DNA of 64,000 bases from Archilochus colubris (taxonomy: Eukaryota > Chordata > Aves > Apodiformes > Trochilidae), in contig CM041084.1 of NCBI GenBank assembly GCA_023079485.1, forward strand, positions 19,062,609 to 19,126,608. The letters run 5' to 3'. The notes below the pieces were generated by a model, which did not search any database, had not been told where the DNA came from, and saw only the letters and a program-made list of their open reading frames with translations. Below are positions 11,843-25,170 of the stretch, piece after piece. A program made the translations under genes and the position numbers. How positions within the stretch are numbered: the stretch's first letter is position 1; every line of letters starts with the position of its first letter.

Positions 11843-13589
11843 CAGCAAGTAACCTTCTCACTACCTTTCTCACTATCTTTTAGTAAGTCTAGGCCACTTG
11901 TATGGTCAGCTGTATTTATGGGGTCTTTTTTTTGTTCTCAGTGAGCTGAGAGATGCCAAGACATGCCATATACTACTCCAATCAAGGCAAACAGGTGCAT
12001 TTGGCAGAACAGAACAATGAGAGCATTTTTATAGTAGAAGTGGATGTAACAAGAGGATGTAAACAACATTAACAAGACACTTGGGATAATAAACTTCACT
12101 ATATAATTATTCCGAGCAGCATCTGACTTGCTTTTGACCACAGCTTTGAGAATATGTTGTTTATCTTGTTAGCTGGACTTGCACTGATCCACATTCCATC
12201 ATTTGCATTGTTACCTAAAAAAATACCACAACCCTAACAGGTGTCACTTATCACACACCCTATAACAATTGACTTTTTGAAAAACCTATTGAAGAAAAAA
12301 AGTGCCCAAACCAGAAATACATTCCAGAGAAATTATGAGACCTCCTTCCCAATGGGTGGGAATAAAGGCTACCTTAAAGTATTTTTTCTTCTTGCTGAAG
12401 GTTGAGTGAGTCAGTGCTATACTGGGACTTCAGTACTGCCTCCCCATTTTTGGGGTGTTCTGTATCGATGAATGGTTGAGAGAATAAAGAGGATCTTGCT
12501 AAACAGAAAGAAATTATGACACAACATTCCAGGCATGAATAGAACATATTTATTTTTTAAGTCTCAGTCTTCATTAAACCCTGGAAATCAGAAACTAGAT
12601 AGGCTCCAAGCAAACCTGGTTTGTAAACTTCCTTTGAGGCGTGTGCCTCAATGAGATGTCAGTCATAGCAGATACTATCATTGCTCTGGTTTTGAATTAG
12701 AATTGTGGGAACTGTCATCCTACTGCACTATCTGCTCTACTGACTGCAATTTTAAGACATTCCTCTAGTAGCATGTTGGTGATTCCCTGCTGCCATTAAA
12801 ACGATGGAGCAGATTTGATTAATTGTGCCAGTTATGCCATCTGTCAACATGGTTACTTTACAACAACTTCATTTTCAAGTTATGATTGAAATCAGCTCCT
12901 AGCAAAGCAATAACAAAGATGTTCTGGGAAATGAGAATTAGGACATTCAAGAACTGTAAGGAATTTCAGTATTTATGTGGAACTTGGGAGCACTGGTTTA
13001 GTAAGCAATGGGAGAATTAAAGTCTCTGCATGTATAGCAGTGATGATTTGGTATAAATACTGCAGCTGAATCTGGGTAACAAGAAAGATGTCAGAATCCT
13101 TCCAGTAAACTGAATGGAGAGAGAAAGGAGATGAAGATGTCATCAGATCTACCACATGCCTTTTATCTGTCCTTGGCAAAGAATATTTAAATGACAAGAA
13201 ATGTCCATTCAGTGCATGAGCTGAAATGCTTTGTCTTCTTAGAGACTTCAAGGAGGATCAATAATATTTTTTTGCCTAGATATATGTAACAGCATATGAA
13301 GACTGGTTTTATGGAAACTGAAGGGCATTCCAGAAATCTGAAATGATTTCTTAAATAATGTGTAATTCCTTAGAACAGTAAATCTGTTTGGTTAACTTTT
13401 CAAAATAAAAGGTTAACTTGGAAAATTAAATAAAAAATTGAATGGACAGAACTCTTTTCTGTCTTTAACTGCTAAAGAAGGCTCATACATTAGAAAAAGA
13501 TTAACACACTTCCTAGGTTCTTTGGTTTATTAAAAAAAAAAGAGCATTTTAAAGTGGAATTTCTTTGCAAGACAAGAGATACAGGAAGT

Positions 13590-13605
13590 AAAAAAAAAAA
13601 AAAAA
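13590..13605. repeat. Poly-A tract
   Basis: Sixteen consecutive A residues on the plus strand. The sequence just 5' of it does not resemble a processed transcript. Confidence 0.85.
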
Positions 13606-16600
13606 TTAAAACAAGAAAAATAGCCCTTAAATTTTGTGTCTGTCCGGTGGAAAAAAACCACCTTAATCACAGATCAATTTTTTGGAGGGAAAAAAAAATC
13701 TCTATCTTTGTTTTCAGTCCGACTTTGCCTGCATTTACCACAGAACAGGCTCCAGTTTGGTTCTTCCATCCTTTAAATATCACTTGAGACACTGTGGTGT
13801 CTGGCAAAAGACTGTAGTGTCCTTCCTTCCCATCCCCCCTGACTTTCTCTTGTCACAAATGCAGAACTTGATCACAGCTCAAAGCACTTATGAAGTTCAT
13901 GGAAGTCTCACTGTGAATGACTGTGGCATGAATTTGTAAGGTATCTGAATGGTATTTATGCTTAGTCTCTAGCTCAACATTGACTCATATATCTGAATTC
14001 AAGCACAAATGTAATGTCTGTTTTTACCCTTTAATTAACTTTAGAATAGGATGACTATTTGAATTTTACAAGGGCATTTGACCCCACTTTCCTGTTTCAA
14101 ATTAAAAATAGCTAAGATTATTTGCTAAGTGCAAGGATTTTAAATATACTTCAAAGAGCCTGCGCTATTTTAATGTTTATGAAAAATTGAAATATAATTA
14201 CTAAGACCTAGTTAATACTTGATGCAGCATATCTGTATCTGTAGCACTGAATTCTGTTATTGTCTTAATATACTGTGACTCAAAATTTCCAACATTCAGG
14301 TGATAATGAGAAGGACCAGAGAATGATACAGAGAGTGGTAAAAATTTCAGGTGGCAATCTTCAGCCTGATGATGATTCCACAATTTCATGGGACAGAAAG
14401 TTTGGAAAAGTACAGGTACATATTCTATAAAGTACTCTTGTGATATCATGCAAACAGAAAAATGAAAAGATTAAAAAAAAAAAGCTATTATTTTGCAGTA
14501 AAAAAGACCAAACATGAGTAATATTCAATATTTGTAACTGAGACATGTGAATAGGCAGCAGGAAATAAGGACTCCCACTGGGAATTCTTGCTGGTGGAAG
14601 AGGCTAAGAATAATAATGGGCTAAAAGAAGTTAGTTTTATTTCCAATTCACCTAGAAATAAAGGGAAAAAAAAAAAAAACGTAGTTAAAGTGAGATTTGG
14701 CAGAGTTCTGATTAAAGAAGAATAGGAGGAAATTTTCTATAATCTTCAAGTCAGTTACACCAACAAAAGAAACATGCTGAAAGGCAGATAAAGAATTAAA
14801 AATAAGCTTTTGCTAAAGGCTCTTCTTTGAATAACTATAAGGAAAAAGAAAGTGCAAGAGGAGGGCCCTGGAGTTAAATTTATGAGATTACAGTGTCAGA
14901 ATTTCCAACAGAATCAGCAGAAAACAATAGCAATCAAATATATTCTCTGGGAAGGAGCCACATTGAAATTAGTCCCTGATACTGCATTACACTCTCCACT
15001 GTGCATTTATACCTGCACAAAGATGGCATGAAGAGCTAATAGCAACAGAAATTAGCAGAGATTTCTGATCTGTTAGCACTGCTGTTTTGCACACAAGAAA
15101 TTGCTCAGGATGTGAGGCAAGGAGCTCTGACTACTGGGTGTACTTCACACCCTTGTTGATGATCCCAACTACCACAATTAACTCTCCTTTCTCCTTTTTA
15201 CATGATTGATTGCATTATTTTCTGTCTTTGAGTAAGTATGCAAAAGAATCTCTTCAATTTTAAGGTGGATGCTCCAAAGACCTTGCACTTTTTTTTTTTT
15301 CCCCAATTACATTGGGGAAATTACAATGGCATTACATTCCCTTCTGATTGAATAAATAAAAGTGAGTGGCCGGACATATTTTGAAAGCTGCTACAAAGCA
15401 GTTACATGCTTTACACTGAGTCTCAGAAACACAGTTATCCCCACAAACCCATCACTTTTTGTCTTGTTTTAAAAATAAAAATATGAAGGTTATCTTCGGA
15501 GAAAATATTTCCTTTTTAAGTTTAGAGATGGGAAAAGAGAGTGCAGGTGACACGAAATGATTCATCTAACACATAATTCCATACCAGGACCTAGAGTTAA
15601 GCCTAGATTTTCTGAAAACCATCTAATTCACAGTTCCTATGCCTCCCATAGCACTACTCCCAGACATATGAATTGCAGAACCAGGAATGATGTTGAAAAA
15701 CATCATCTCAAGTGGCATGCATCAAGACACAGATCTCATTCACACATTGACCAAGCTTCCTTTCTTATTCATATAACTTTACTAGAATTTTCCTCCTGTA
15801 TGAAAAAAAAGACTGATAACATTAACAAGTAGTAGAGTCTTTCAGACAAGATGAAAGAGGCCTGGTGCATAGAAATAGTATAAAATAGGTTTGTTCATAT
15901 TTCTGTTATTACACATGAACCCCCAGAAACTGTGGAATACATCACAAGGATGTTGCAGTACTAGTGGGCATCAGCATCTCAGCTGCTAGAAAGATGAGTG
16001 TGGAGATGTTTTGATTAGGCTGGGTTACTGCTCCTGTTATAGCTCATACACAAATCTAATGAGATTAATATGTCAAAGAAAGCAGGAGCTATGACAGCCA
16101 AAGGTGGCTTAATGTGCTAAACTGTCCCCACATAAGCCAATGTTTATAAGGCTATAAAGGCATGCCAGGAAAACAGGAGAGCATGTACAAAGAGCATACA
16201 GTTTTGAAACTCCATGTTCATAATACTGCATCTCTGGAAAGCAGGGACGAAACAGGGTTAAGAAAAACTCCTCTTGTAAAGGCTCAGTGAATTTTTCAGC
16301 TTGAGAAGAAAAGAAAGGAAGGAAATGAATCATGCAGTAACTGGTTATGTTCAAAGGAACTTAAAGATCACAAATTTATTTATCTCCCAAATTATTTGTC
16401 TACTTGTACCTAATTCTTTTTTCTAAAAGTCAAAGTCATGAGTCAACATGCAGCACCAACAATCTGCAAAACAGATCACTGAAGAGTTGCAGAACAGTTG
16501 TGGCTCATTTACTTCTTAATTACTTGTGCATGGTTATATATGTTGTGATATCTGTGGGAAGCAAGTGGTTTCATTAATGCTATATGATAATGCAGATATT

Positions 16601-17835
16601 GAAAGAGTTAATAGACCAGAATAGAGAAGGAACTGCAGATGTAATGGTGCACAAAAAAAAGCCTTGGTATTTAGGAAGAATACTGAGAAAACTGTATAAT
16701 TTCCAAAACTGGGAATATCTCCTAGAGAGAAATGTTTGAGTCCTCAGTGTTTAGGTGACTGGAAAGATTGATAAAATATACAAACTATAGAGAATCAGAT
16801 GACTTGAGAAATTGAACAGTTTGCCTTAGCAGGTCTTAATCACAGATTATTCAAATGTTATGAAGAAACACAGAGATTTCAGATTTGTCTAAATAAAAAT
16901 TTCTGGTAACATTACACACAAGTATGTATGTACAAGCAATATGTAAAATTTGAAACATTATTCTAACCAAACAAGGTTTTTTGTTTGTTTTTTTTTTTCC
17001 CTTCCCTTAAGGAGCAATATGCAGAAGGCTATGAGACAAATATGATTTTTTTTATGCACAAATTATGTTGAGGCGTACAATTGTAAGTTAGCACTTCTGG
17101 AAAGCAGGTTTTTGTGATCATTCAGGCTGTTCCTGTTCTAGACAAATAAATATGCCCAGAAATGTTCCTTCGCACTCAAGACCACTGGCACAGAATAACC
17201 TATGCCTGGACAAGCAAACTCACTCAGCCTTGAAAAGAAGTAGGTTGTACATAAACTACTCACTTGAAGTAATCCCTGGAACAGTTCAGCTCCTGCACCA
17301 TGTCTGGGAACTATTCTGGACTATATTCCTGGGCATAGATTGAAATAATATCAGGGGACATCATCACTATTTAATGGCACTGACAATCATTTTCCAATGC
17401 CCAGGAAGCTCCCCAGGTCTGTTTAATTTTTAAAAATTTTAAATATTTAAAAAAAATATTTGGCATGGGAAGATGAACTACAGCTGTACAAGGGACTGTT
17501 TTGTATGACCACTGAACTGACCATTAAACCATTCTGACCTGGATGGCCACTCTGCATTGTACTGCAGTGAAACAAAAAGTATAGGAAAAAAAGCATTACA
17601 AAATGAGGAATTGCAGATAAGCAAACTAACCCATTTCAGTATTATCCTAACTTTTATGATTAAGAATTCAATTAGGACTACAAAAATAATTCATTTAGTT
17701 AGGGGTACCTTGATCATAATGTGGGAGAACTGCTGCTGTTGAGCTTAACTGTCCGTTTTACAAACTAAGGACCTAGTTACGGTTTGGTTTTTTGTGTTTT
17801 TTGTTTTTTTTCTTTTTGGTTGGCTGGTTTTCTTA

Positions 17836-18120
17836 AGGCATGTAGTGATAGGATAAGGAGTAAAGGTTTTAATCTGGAAGAGGTTAGATTCAGGTTAGAT
17901 ACTAGGAAAAAGTTCTTTAGTGTGAAGGTGGTGAGACACTGGAATGGGTTGCCCAGGGAGGTTGTAGATGCCCCACCCTGGAAGTGTTCAGGGCCAGGCT
18001 GGATGAGGCTTGAAGCAACCTGGTCTAGAGGGAGATGTCCCACTAGGTGTCTAGTGAGGGTTGGAACTAGATGATCTTTAAGGTCCTTTCCAACCCAAAC
18101 CATTCTATGATTCTATGATT
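17836..18120 (+). mobile_element. CR1 LINE 3' fragment, 5'-truncated
   Basis: The plus strand carries a CR1 3' end. It begins near TAGTGATAGGATAAGG, passes through the C-terminal coding remnant (a frame with [10 protein letters not shown] and [10 protein letters not shown]), then the CR1 3' untranslated region, and closes with TTCCAACCC and two ATTCTATG-type tail units ending at 18120. CR1 is the dominant avian non-LTR retrotransposon and inserts as severely 5'-truncated copies without a poly-A tail. The insertion is antisense to PLXDC2. The coding remnant is under 90 codons and non-functional. A T-rich low-complexity stretch lies just 5' of it. Confidence 0.92.
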
Positions 18121-19931
18121 TCTTAAAAATCTGTATAATTTATGAGCATAACTGTTCTGAGTTACTGAGGAAAACAAAGCAAAGCATGCATATGTTAAAT
18201 TGTGTGACTAATGCTGCAGCTGTCAGAAAACTGGCTAGTTTCTGTAAGAAAGCAGGATTCAAATTCAGTTGGGTAGATATCAACTCTAATAATAGTAGGA
18301 TAGATATAGTTTTATTCTCTAGCTTGGGGCTGCTGAGAACATCAATGATTACAACAGAGAACACTGCAGATGAAGGCACGGAGAAAGGTAACCTGGGGAA
18401 TGAGATCATAAGACAAAGTTGTGCAGTACTGCAAGAAAAAGCTCTGCCCTGCAAAAGTATTTCACATAGCTCTCAGGTGCAATATGTCAATTTTAAAATA
18501 CCAACTTTGAACCAGGACAGTTGCTACTCTAGTGGGTACCCCAGTGAACTGGCAGCTCTTGCTCTGACATGACCGAGGCCTCAGAGCTACTGCAGCTTCA
18601 CTAGAGTTTTGTTTAGAGACTGAGCTTTTTAGGTTTATCTGTATTAATCATAGGAACAGACAATCTGTGCTCAAGAGGAATTATAGAAATTTCACAATAA
18701 TTTCGTGTAATCTAGCTACTAAAAAACTCCAAAAATGTATCAAGAAATGTAGAGAGGCTTCTGATCTGCTACTTCTTCATGTATCTCAGCACTAAGCTCA
18801 TCTGGCAGCAGACTAACTTAAAATAAAAGCATGTTAAGAGCTCAGGTTCATTGACATTCCATAACAGCACTTTTAAATGTACCATTCTGTATATTTTACT
18901 GATATGTACATCTTCACCATTATGTATTTTTAAATGCATTTTCAGGCTCACTAAGCTTACACTCTCTTCTAAACAGACCTGCCATCCCACTTGAGAAGAT
19001 CTACTACTATGACCTTGTAAAGGCTTCTTTCATCAAACAATACCATCACTAGGGTCACTCTGGTTTGAGAAAACGCTCTGTTCATTAAGCACTTCCGTGA
19101 AAGTTTCTTATTTTTCTTTACTCCCATCAGGCTTACCATGCATACAAAATCTCAGTTATTGAATGCTAATTTCCTAACAGTTTCTTGCAGTTTATGCGTT
19201 CAAATTAGCTTGTCAAATTAAGAGTGAGCAGCTTGGGAAGGACTTGAAGAAGCTGGGTGTGAAGCAATTTTCTGCTCAATAAAGTATAGATCTAGTAATT
19301 ATATCATTCTTATCAGTAGTGTATCAGGACTGAAAAATTCACACATTCATTCTTCATAGTATTTGTTGCACTCGATTAAGAATCCAATTGCTGTCTGAAC
19401 ACAACTTTTAAAACAAGAAAAGTATGTTGCATTTTAGTCAGAGCAAACTGACAAAGGGCCAGAATTTCTGTGTCTCAGATTTTCAATATGATTACTCCAT
19501 AACTGGAGAGAAACAGTACAGTATACAAGTTACAGAAATAGTACTGACATTACTTTCCATTTATCACAGGGTGAAATTGATGTAATGCAACAATCTGCTT
19601 GTTAAGATCCAGATGTCAGAACGCTGCCATGTTTTCATATAAAACCACTCCAGCATAAAGAACTGACGTAGTAGAGTATGAATTCTAGAGCCAGGCAGAA
19701 TCTAGGAACATTTTTCTTGGTTTGCCTGAAGCAAAAGGATGAAGTATTCGTGAAATATACACATCAATAGAGTGGAATATATTTTACAGAATACACAATA
19801 TATTTTAAACCTCTAGCACTTCTAAAGCCTTTAAAATGAGATTTTCCTTGTAATTTGTATATGAATCTATTACACTGATTGGATTATACATGCTCCCTCT
19901 GGTGGTTTCCTTAATCCATACAAATGCCTCA

Positions 19932-19946
19932 TTTTTTTTTTTTTTT
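19932..19946. repeat. Poly-T tract
   Basis: Fifteen consecutive T residues. Confidence 0.85.
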
Positions 19947-20564
19947 ATTTGGGAATTTAATGGCTAAGATACTGCGGCCAATTTTGTAGTAACAGCAGGC
20001 TGCTGTCAGTTAAACAGTGTTAGCATATGAAGAGCCTGAGTATAAATCAGAAAGTCTTCTTCCCATCTTTTAGTTTGGGATCAAAAATTATATCCCTAAA
20101 GCAAACAAACAAGAAAAATGAAAATAATTAAAGCCACGAAGTATGGAAAAGTGGGCATTTGAATAAAACTTGAGCTCTAAAAAAAGCTGCTTATGAAAGC
20201 AGGAACAGGTATAAAAATATTTTCAGGGTCACAAGGTAAAACTCCTTTCTTTGCAATGTACTAAGTGTTTTGCCACCTTGACCTTCAATATTCAAGCTTG
20301 TTATCTCACCTATCAAACCAAAAATAACCAGTTCTTTGCCCTAACTGTAACTGCTATGCATAAGAAGGAGTTCCAGAGCTTTTGTGGAGTGTACCTATAA
20401 CAACTGACTTGAAACTTCCAAACTGCAAAATGTTAATTCTTCTTTTAAACACTTCATAGTTTTGCTAAAATATCCTGGAGGTCTTAGACAAAAGTGTGTT
20501 GCAACAAGAGATGTTCATTACATATGCAATTCACAACTAAGTGAATGCCTCTGCACTTCCAGCT

Positions 20565-20616
20565 TATGAGTATTTCTGAGTATTATTATGAGTATTAGTA
20601 TTACTATGAGTATTTT
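20565..20616. repeat. Imperfect tandem repeat, TATGAGTATT-like
   Basis: Four to five degenerate copies of a unit resembling TGAGTATTA or TATGAGTATT in about 52 bases. Confidence 0.65.
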
Positions 20617-21737
20617 TGGTCCTGATCTCCTTCATTGCCATTCCCTACTCTTAATGGGATTGAGAGGCTTCGTAGGTGCCAGCTATCAAATAATAGATGA
20701 GGGAAATGTAGAAACCAAAGAGTAACCACTGTTTGATGGAAGACACTGTTTTCATATTTGTATTTAATTATTTTCTTTTGCAAATCAGGAATCTTATGTA
20801 GTCAGATGGTATGATTTTTTTGGTGTGTGCTTGTTTTGCAATTCTGTACTGGTGGTGCTTTGCTCAACAAATAAATATGTTAAAGCTCATGAGGCTGTTA
20901 CTTGTACTGTAATATTTGATTCAACACAGCTTTTTTGAAAATAAATCTTGTCAGGTGAGAATCACAAAACAGCAAACAAAAAACCTAACCCTTTTCCTGA
21001 TACTGAATATTTCTAGACATAAAATCAGATTTGAAAGTTAGCTAAACGTTTTTTCAAATTCTTTCTAAAAGATGAATAAACAAACCAGACATTTCAAGCT
21101 TGCCCAGAAGTTTGGAAAACAAATAATAGGCAACCATTTTTCATCTCAGTTACCATAAGGGCTCAGTGGAAAACTGTCACTTCATATTTCAGCTGTAAGT
21201 AGTTTTCTTATGAATGGAAAGTGCCTAAGGATTTTCCCTTCCCTACTTTCCATCTATTCAGCCTTAAATGCAAAGAAGTTTTTTCTTTTTTACCTACTTA
21301 GATGGGAAGAGTGATTAGCGTATTAAAAGATTAGAAGTATCAAGAATGAAATCACATTATTGCTTCTAGTCCCAGTCACCTTTCTGATTTTTTACTTTGC
21401 TCAGAACACATTCCAGAAAAAATAATTTTAACCTTTTGGTTTACACAGCTAACTTGCTGGCATATAGGATTAAACACTGAAACAAAATGCATCACAATGG
21501 GAATTCTTTCATCTTTCTTGCTTAGGATTGTTTTAAGAGTTCAAGAAGCTTTAGGAGTTGTGTGCACATACAGGGGCAGAATAGCTCTACCAGAAGTGCA
21601 TGGAAATGTCTGGGATCATCAGTAGACACAAAAAGTCCAACACAGCAATTTGTGCAGCCTGTTCCAGGGCACTTGTCAAACCCACTATAAAGGTCAATAT
21701 CATAAACTGCTATGATGGTTTAGCCAGTGTGATGGTG

Positions 21738-21810
21738 TCAGCTCATAGGCTGGACTTGGTGATCTCAGAGGTCTTTTCCAGTCTCAATGAATCTGTGGTT
21801 CTGTGATTTC
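21738..21810 (+). mobile_element. Old CR1 LINE 3' end fragment
   Basis: GGCTGGACTTGGTGATCTC is followed by AGAGGTCTTTTCCAGTCTC and a degraded tail (TCTGTGGTTCTGTGATTT). This reproduces the conserved CR1 3' end in plus orientation with several substitutions. The 5' limit is unclear, and sequence from about 21590 could belong to it. It is antisense to the gene. Confidence 0.75.
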
Positions 21811-22622
21811 AAACCAGATCATACAACGAATAGTCTGGAAAACAAACACTCTTAACAATAAAGGTGCATCTAACCACTTAATATGAGCAAGATCATTTTG
21901 TGAACTGGCACTCCGAGAGTCTTTCTTCCCTTTTGGACCTGGGAAAGCCTCCAGAAAGGCTGCCTGGATAGCAGTGGCAGGACCTGACCCTGAGCCTTCA
22001 ATACTGAGCCCTGCTTAGACTCAGGCGCTGTAGGTGTTTCCTCAGTCAAAACATTTGTGCCCTACAGACCTTGTAAGTCCTAGATACTTCAGTCCATAGC
22101 TGGGTGAAAAGATATTTTTATTACTGCTCTTCTATTTTTCATAACTTCCCTTGAAAAACTGAGTTTGTCAGCAAAATACCCTTATGGATCTAGATGTTAG
22201 GCTTTTGAGTGTCCTCCAGTTTAGAGGATTTAAAACTTGAATATTGGTAACAACAGTGATAGCTGCTTAAAGCTATAATCTTAACTGTTTGCAGCTCTTG
22301 AACGTAATCCTTCAGAACTCCAGTTCTCTATGAATGTACCACACCACACCTGAGGGATGGTGCAAGCTTTTACCCTGTGTTAATGAAGAGGAGAATGAGA
22401 CACATTCAAAACCAGAATGTACAGATTGCAAGAGTGTGATTTTTGTCTGTTTCTGAACTCACCAAAATACCAGAATCACATAACTGCTGAAATCTTAGTT
22501 TACTGAAGCTCATACAAAGAGACACCAAACATCAGTATCTACTAAATCTAAATATAAACATTTTCAAAACATTCTATAAAGGTGGCTTCTAAAAATTCCT
22601 TAATCATTTAGGCGTCCTATTT

Positions 22623-22654
22623 CCATTCTATTTTAGTGCCATTCTATTTTAGTG
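22623..22654. repeat. 16-bp tandem duplication
   Basis: Two exact adjacent copies of CCATTCTATTTTAGTG, apparently a recent local duplication. Confidence 0.9.
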
Positions 22655-22852
22655 CTTTTTTAAAGTAAACAAATACAATTTATTTCTTGGGCAATGAACT
22701 TCAAATGTTTCCAAGGCACCACACTATACCAGTAATGCAAGAAAGCTGTACCATTTGAACCTATAATGCATGAGTAAAGTTGCTTAAAGCTTCCATAAAC
22801 TTTCTTAGAAAACAATATCTCTAATATGCACACTATATTAAGTGCCTGGCGT

Positions 22853-22887
22853 ATATAAGTATTTTCACAAGCGTGAAAATATTATAT
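22853..22887. repeat. Inverted repeat / hairpin
   Basis: The left arm ATATAAGTATTTTCAC and right arm GTGAAAATATTATAT are complementary except for a one-base bulge, around a four-base AAGC loop. It could be a small cruciform, or chance in AT-rich DNA. Confidence 0.7.
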
Positions 22888-25034
22888 AAACAGATATAAC
22901 ATTAACGAATTATCAGGTTTCAGATTCTGGAAAGCCAGAGGTAGTGAAGAGTAAATTATAAGTTTCAGCCACAGGTGACTACTAGCAGACAGATTCTAAG
23001 TGTTTCTGGCATTTTATAGACATAGATCCTTGTGAAGGAGAAAGCTGTGATACCATCCTAGCTAACATATTATAGTTAATTCATTTTACTTAAGGAGTAC
23101 CTCTACTTATGGAACAGTTGCAGAACATACATAGTTCAAACAAAATAGCACCCAAGGGGATCCTCCATCTGCTGAACTCAGAAACAGTGATGTGCCCTTG
23201 CTTTAGTCATGAAGAAAATGACATACAACATATTGGATTTCAGAGTGGATAGTTTGATAATCACTTATGAAAAGGAAAACTGTGATTTAGCTTTGTAGAG
23301 TGATAGGAATAGAGTATTTTGCTCTGAATCACTCACAAGAAGAACCCACCACTTTGAAGACTTCAGTGTTTGCACAGCAGCTGGGCTGAAGTAACAGGTA
23401 GAAAACAACCCACTGTGGTTGTGTGGGTGTGGGCAGAGTAAAGTTGTTTCCATTCCAACACAGAGATTGCCCACATGGGGGAATACAGTTATTCTGCAAT
23501 GGTTCTGCTGGTCAATTTTCCTTGTGCAGTTACCCATTTATATAATCCTCCTGGTTTTCAAACAACTGTACTTAGTAGTGTGAGTGATTCTGTTTGGTTT
23601 AAATTTTATGGAAGGAAAAAAATATACAAGATGCTGTTCTTGGTAGAAACATTGTTTTGCCTAAATTGGGTCAAAATTTGATGAGAAAAAAAGGGTTATA
23701 GCGTTGGTACAGTTTTGTTTATCACTGGATACACGTTTACTTTTTAACCACATGAAAGTCTCTCTGCTCTGGCAGACCTTGTATTAGCTCCACAGGAGAA
23801 ACATCACCATCTGTTACAGCCACATCTGACCCTCATTACTCCTTTAGAATCTCCTCATTAGCAATGAGATACTCTCCTGCTGCAGAAAAGGGAGGCTACA
23901 TCTGCTGGAAGATTACTAACACACTGGAAACCTGTAACTATTGAGTTAAAAGCATTCTTCAGGATTTTCTGCTGAAGGCTAACAGCCTTACCCACTGGGC
24001 TTTGCCTAAAGCCAAGAGAGACAGACTTTGGTTTCCAACCTCCTGGACCAGCGTGTCCACTCAGCTTCACAAACCAGAAACACTACTCAGACATTACTCC
24101 TAAGCATCTGCTTCTGCTTACTTCAAAAACCCCTACAAGCACTCATTCGGAAGCGGATTGTAAATATTGATTTTCTTTGTACTCCAGGTAATTCTGAAAT
24201 ATCTAAGTTGATACTTCATGTAACGCTTTGTCTTTGTTTTTCCAAGTAGACTTTATTCTGCTGCAGCAGAGCAATGTGTATCAGAAAAGGGAGATAAAAC
24301 TCTAGTTTGATCTATAAGGCTGGTGAGTGAGGAGCAGCTACACCCAGAAGAAGCTGGAGTACTGGCGTGAAAGAACTCAGAACTTTCCATACTTTATGAT
24401 TTTTTATGAGGACAGATAAATTTTCCAGTATAGGAAGTGCTTCTACAACACATGCAAAAAGAAAAATTTAACACAACAAATATTTATTTTGAGTGCTGCA
24501 AAACTATGGTGTGGTACTGCAGTAAATCATTCTGAGCATTCTTCTTTTGATCCAAATATTTCCATTGTGAATTAAATGAGGCACTTTTTGTATTTCCCTA
24601 AAATGAATAAACATGCCAAGTAACAACAAGATAAAAGGAGAGAGGCACCAGACTAGAATGCAGGCAAGAGTATCCAGAACTGGCAGGCAGCAGAAAATTG
24701 TCAAAGCTGAGACAGGAATGTGTCCTGATCACAATGATCCTGCAGTGTAATGTATCCTAACTAAATAAACACTCAGGATTCACATTTTGGAAAGCAAACT
24801 GCCTCTTCTCACAAAATATGTCTGCTTATTATCTCAAATCTGTTTCTCTGTAGAATGGAATTAGTTTAAATAAACTGCTCACTTCAGAAGGTAGAGGAGA
24901 GTGACTAAAAAAGACAGTGGGGCCTGAGACAGAAACTATCACAAAAGCCATGTTTCCAGATGAAACAATTTTGAAAATAATCTGTAAAATCTAGTATAAA
25001 ATGAAGATGTTCAGGGGACTGAACCATAGTCTCA

Positions 25035-25170
25035 GAAGCTTCAAGACCCAGCTGAAAAAATAATGAAAAAGCTCATCTGACCTCACAGCTGGACCTGTTT
25101 TGAGCAGGAGGTTAGAAAACATGAAATCTAGTGGATCCTTCCAGTTTCAACTACTATGATTTTGTGCACA
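25035..25170 (+). mobile_element. Old CR1 LINE 3' end fragment
   Basis: The sequence CTTCAAGACCCAGCTG, then CATCTGACCTCACAGCTG, TTTTGAGCAGGAGGTTAG and TTCCAGTTTCAACTACTATG follows the order of the CR1 3' region with many substitutions. It is old, 5'-truncated, and antisense to PLXDC2. The assignment rests on remembered CR1 consensus landmarks. Confidence 0.7.

Noticed and set aside
17777..18103. 108-codon minus-strand open frame
   Set aside because: It is the reverse complement of the CR1 3' fragment and has no coding meaning.
18186..18572. 128-codon plus-strand open frame next to a CR1 copy
   Set aside because: It is not CR1 coding sequence, has no family features, and an antisense open frame overlaps it. 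Treated as chance.
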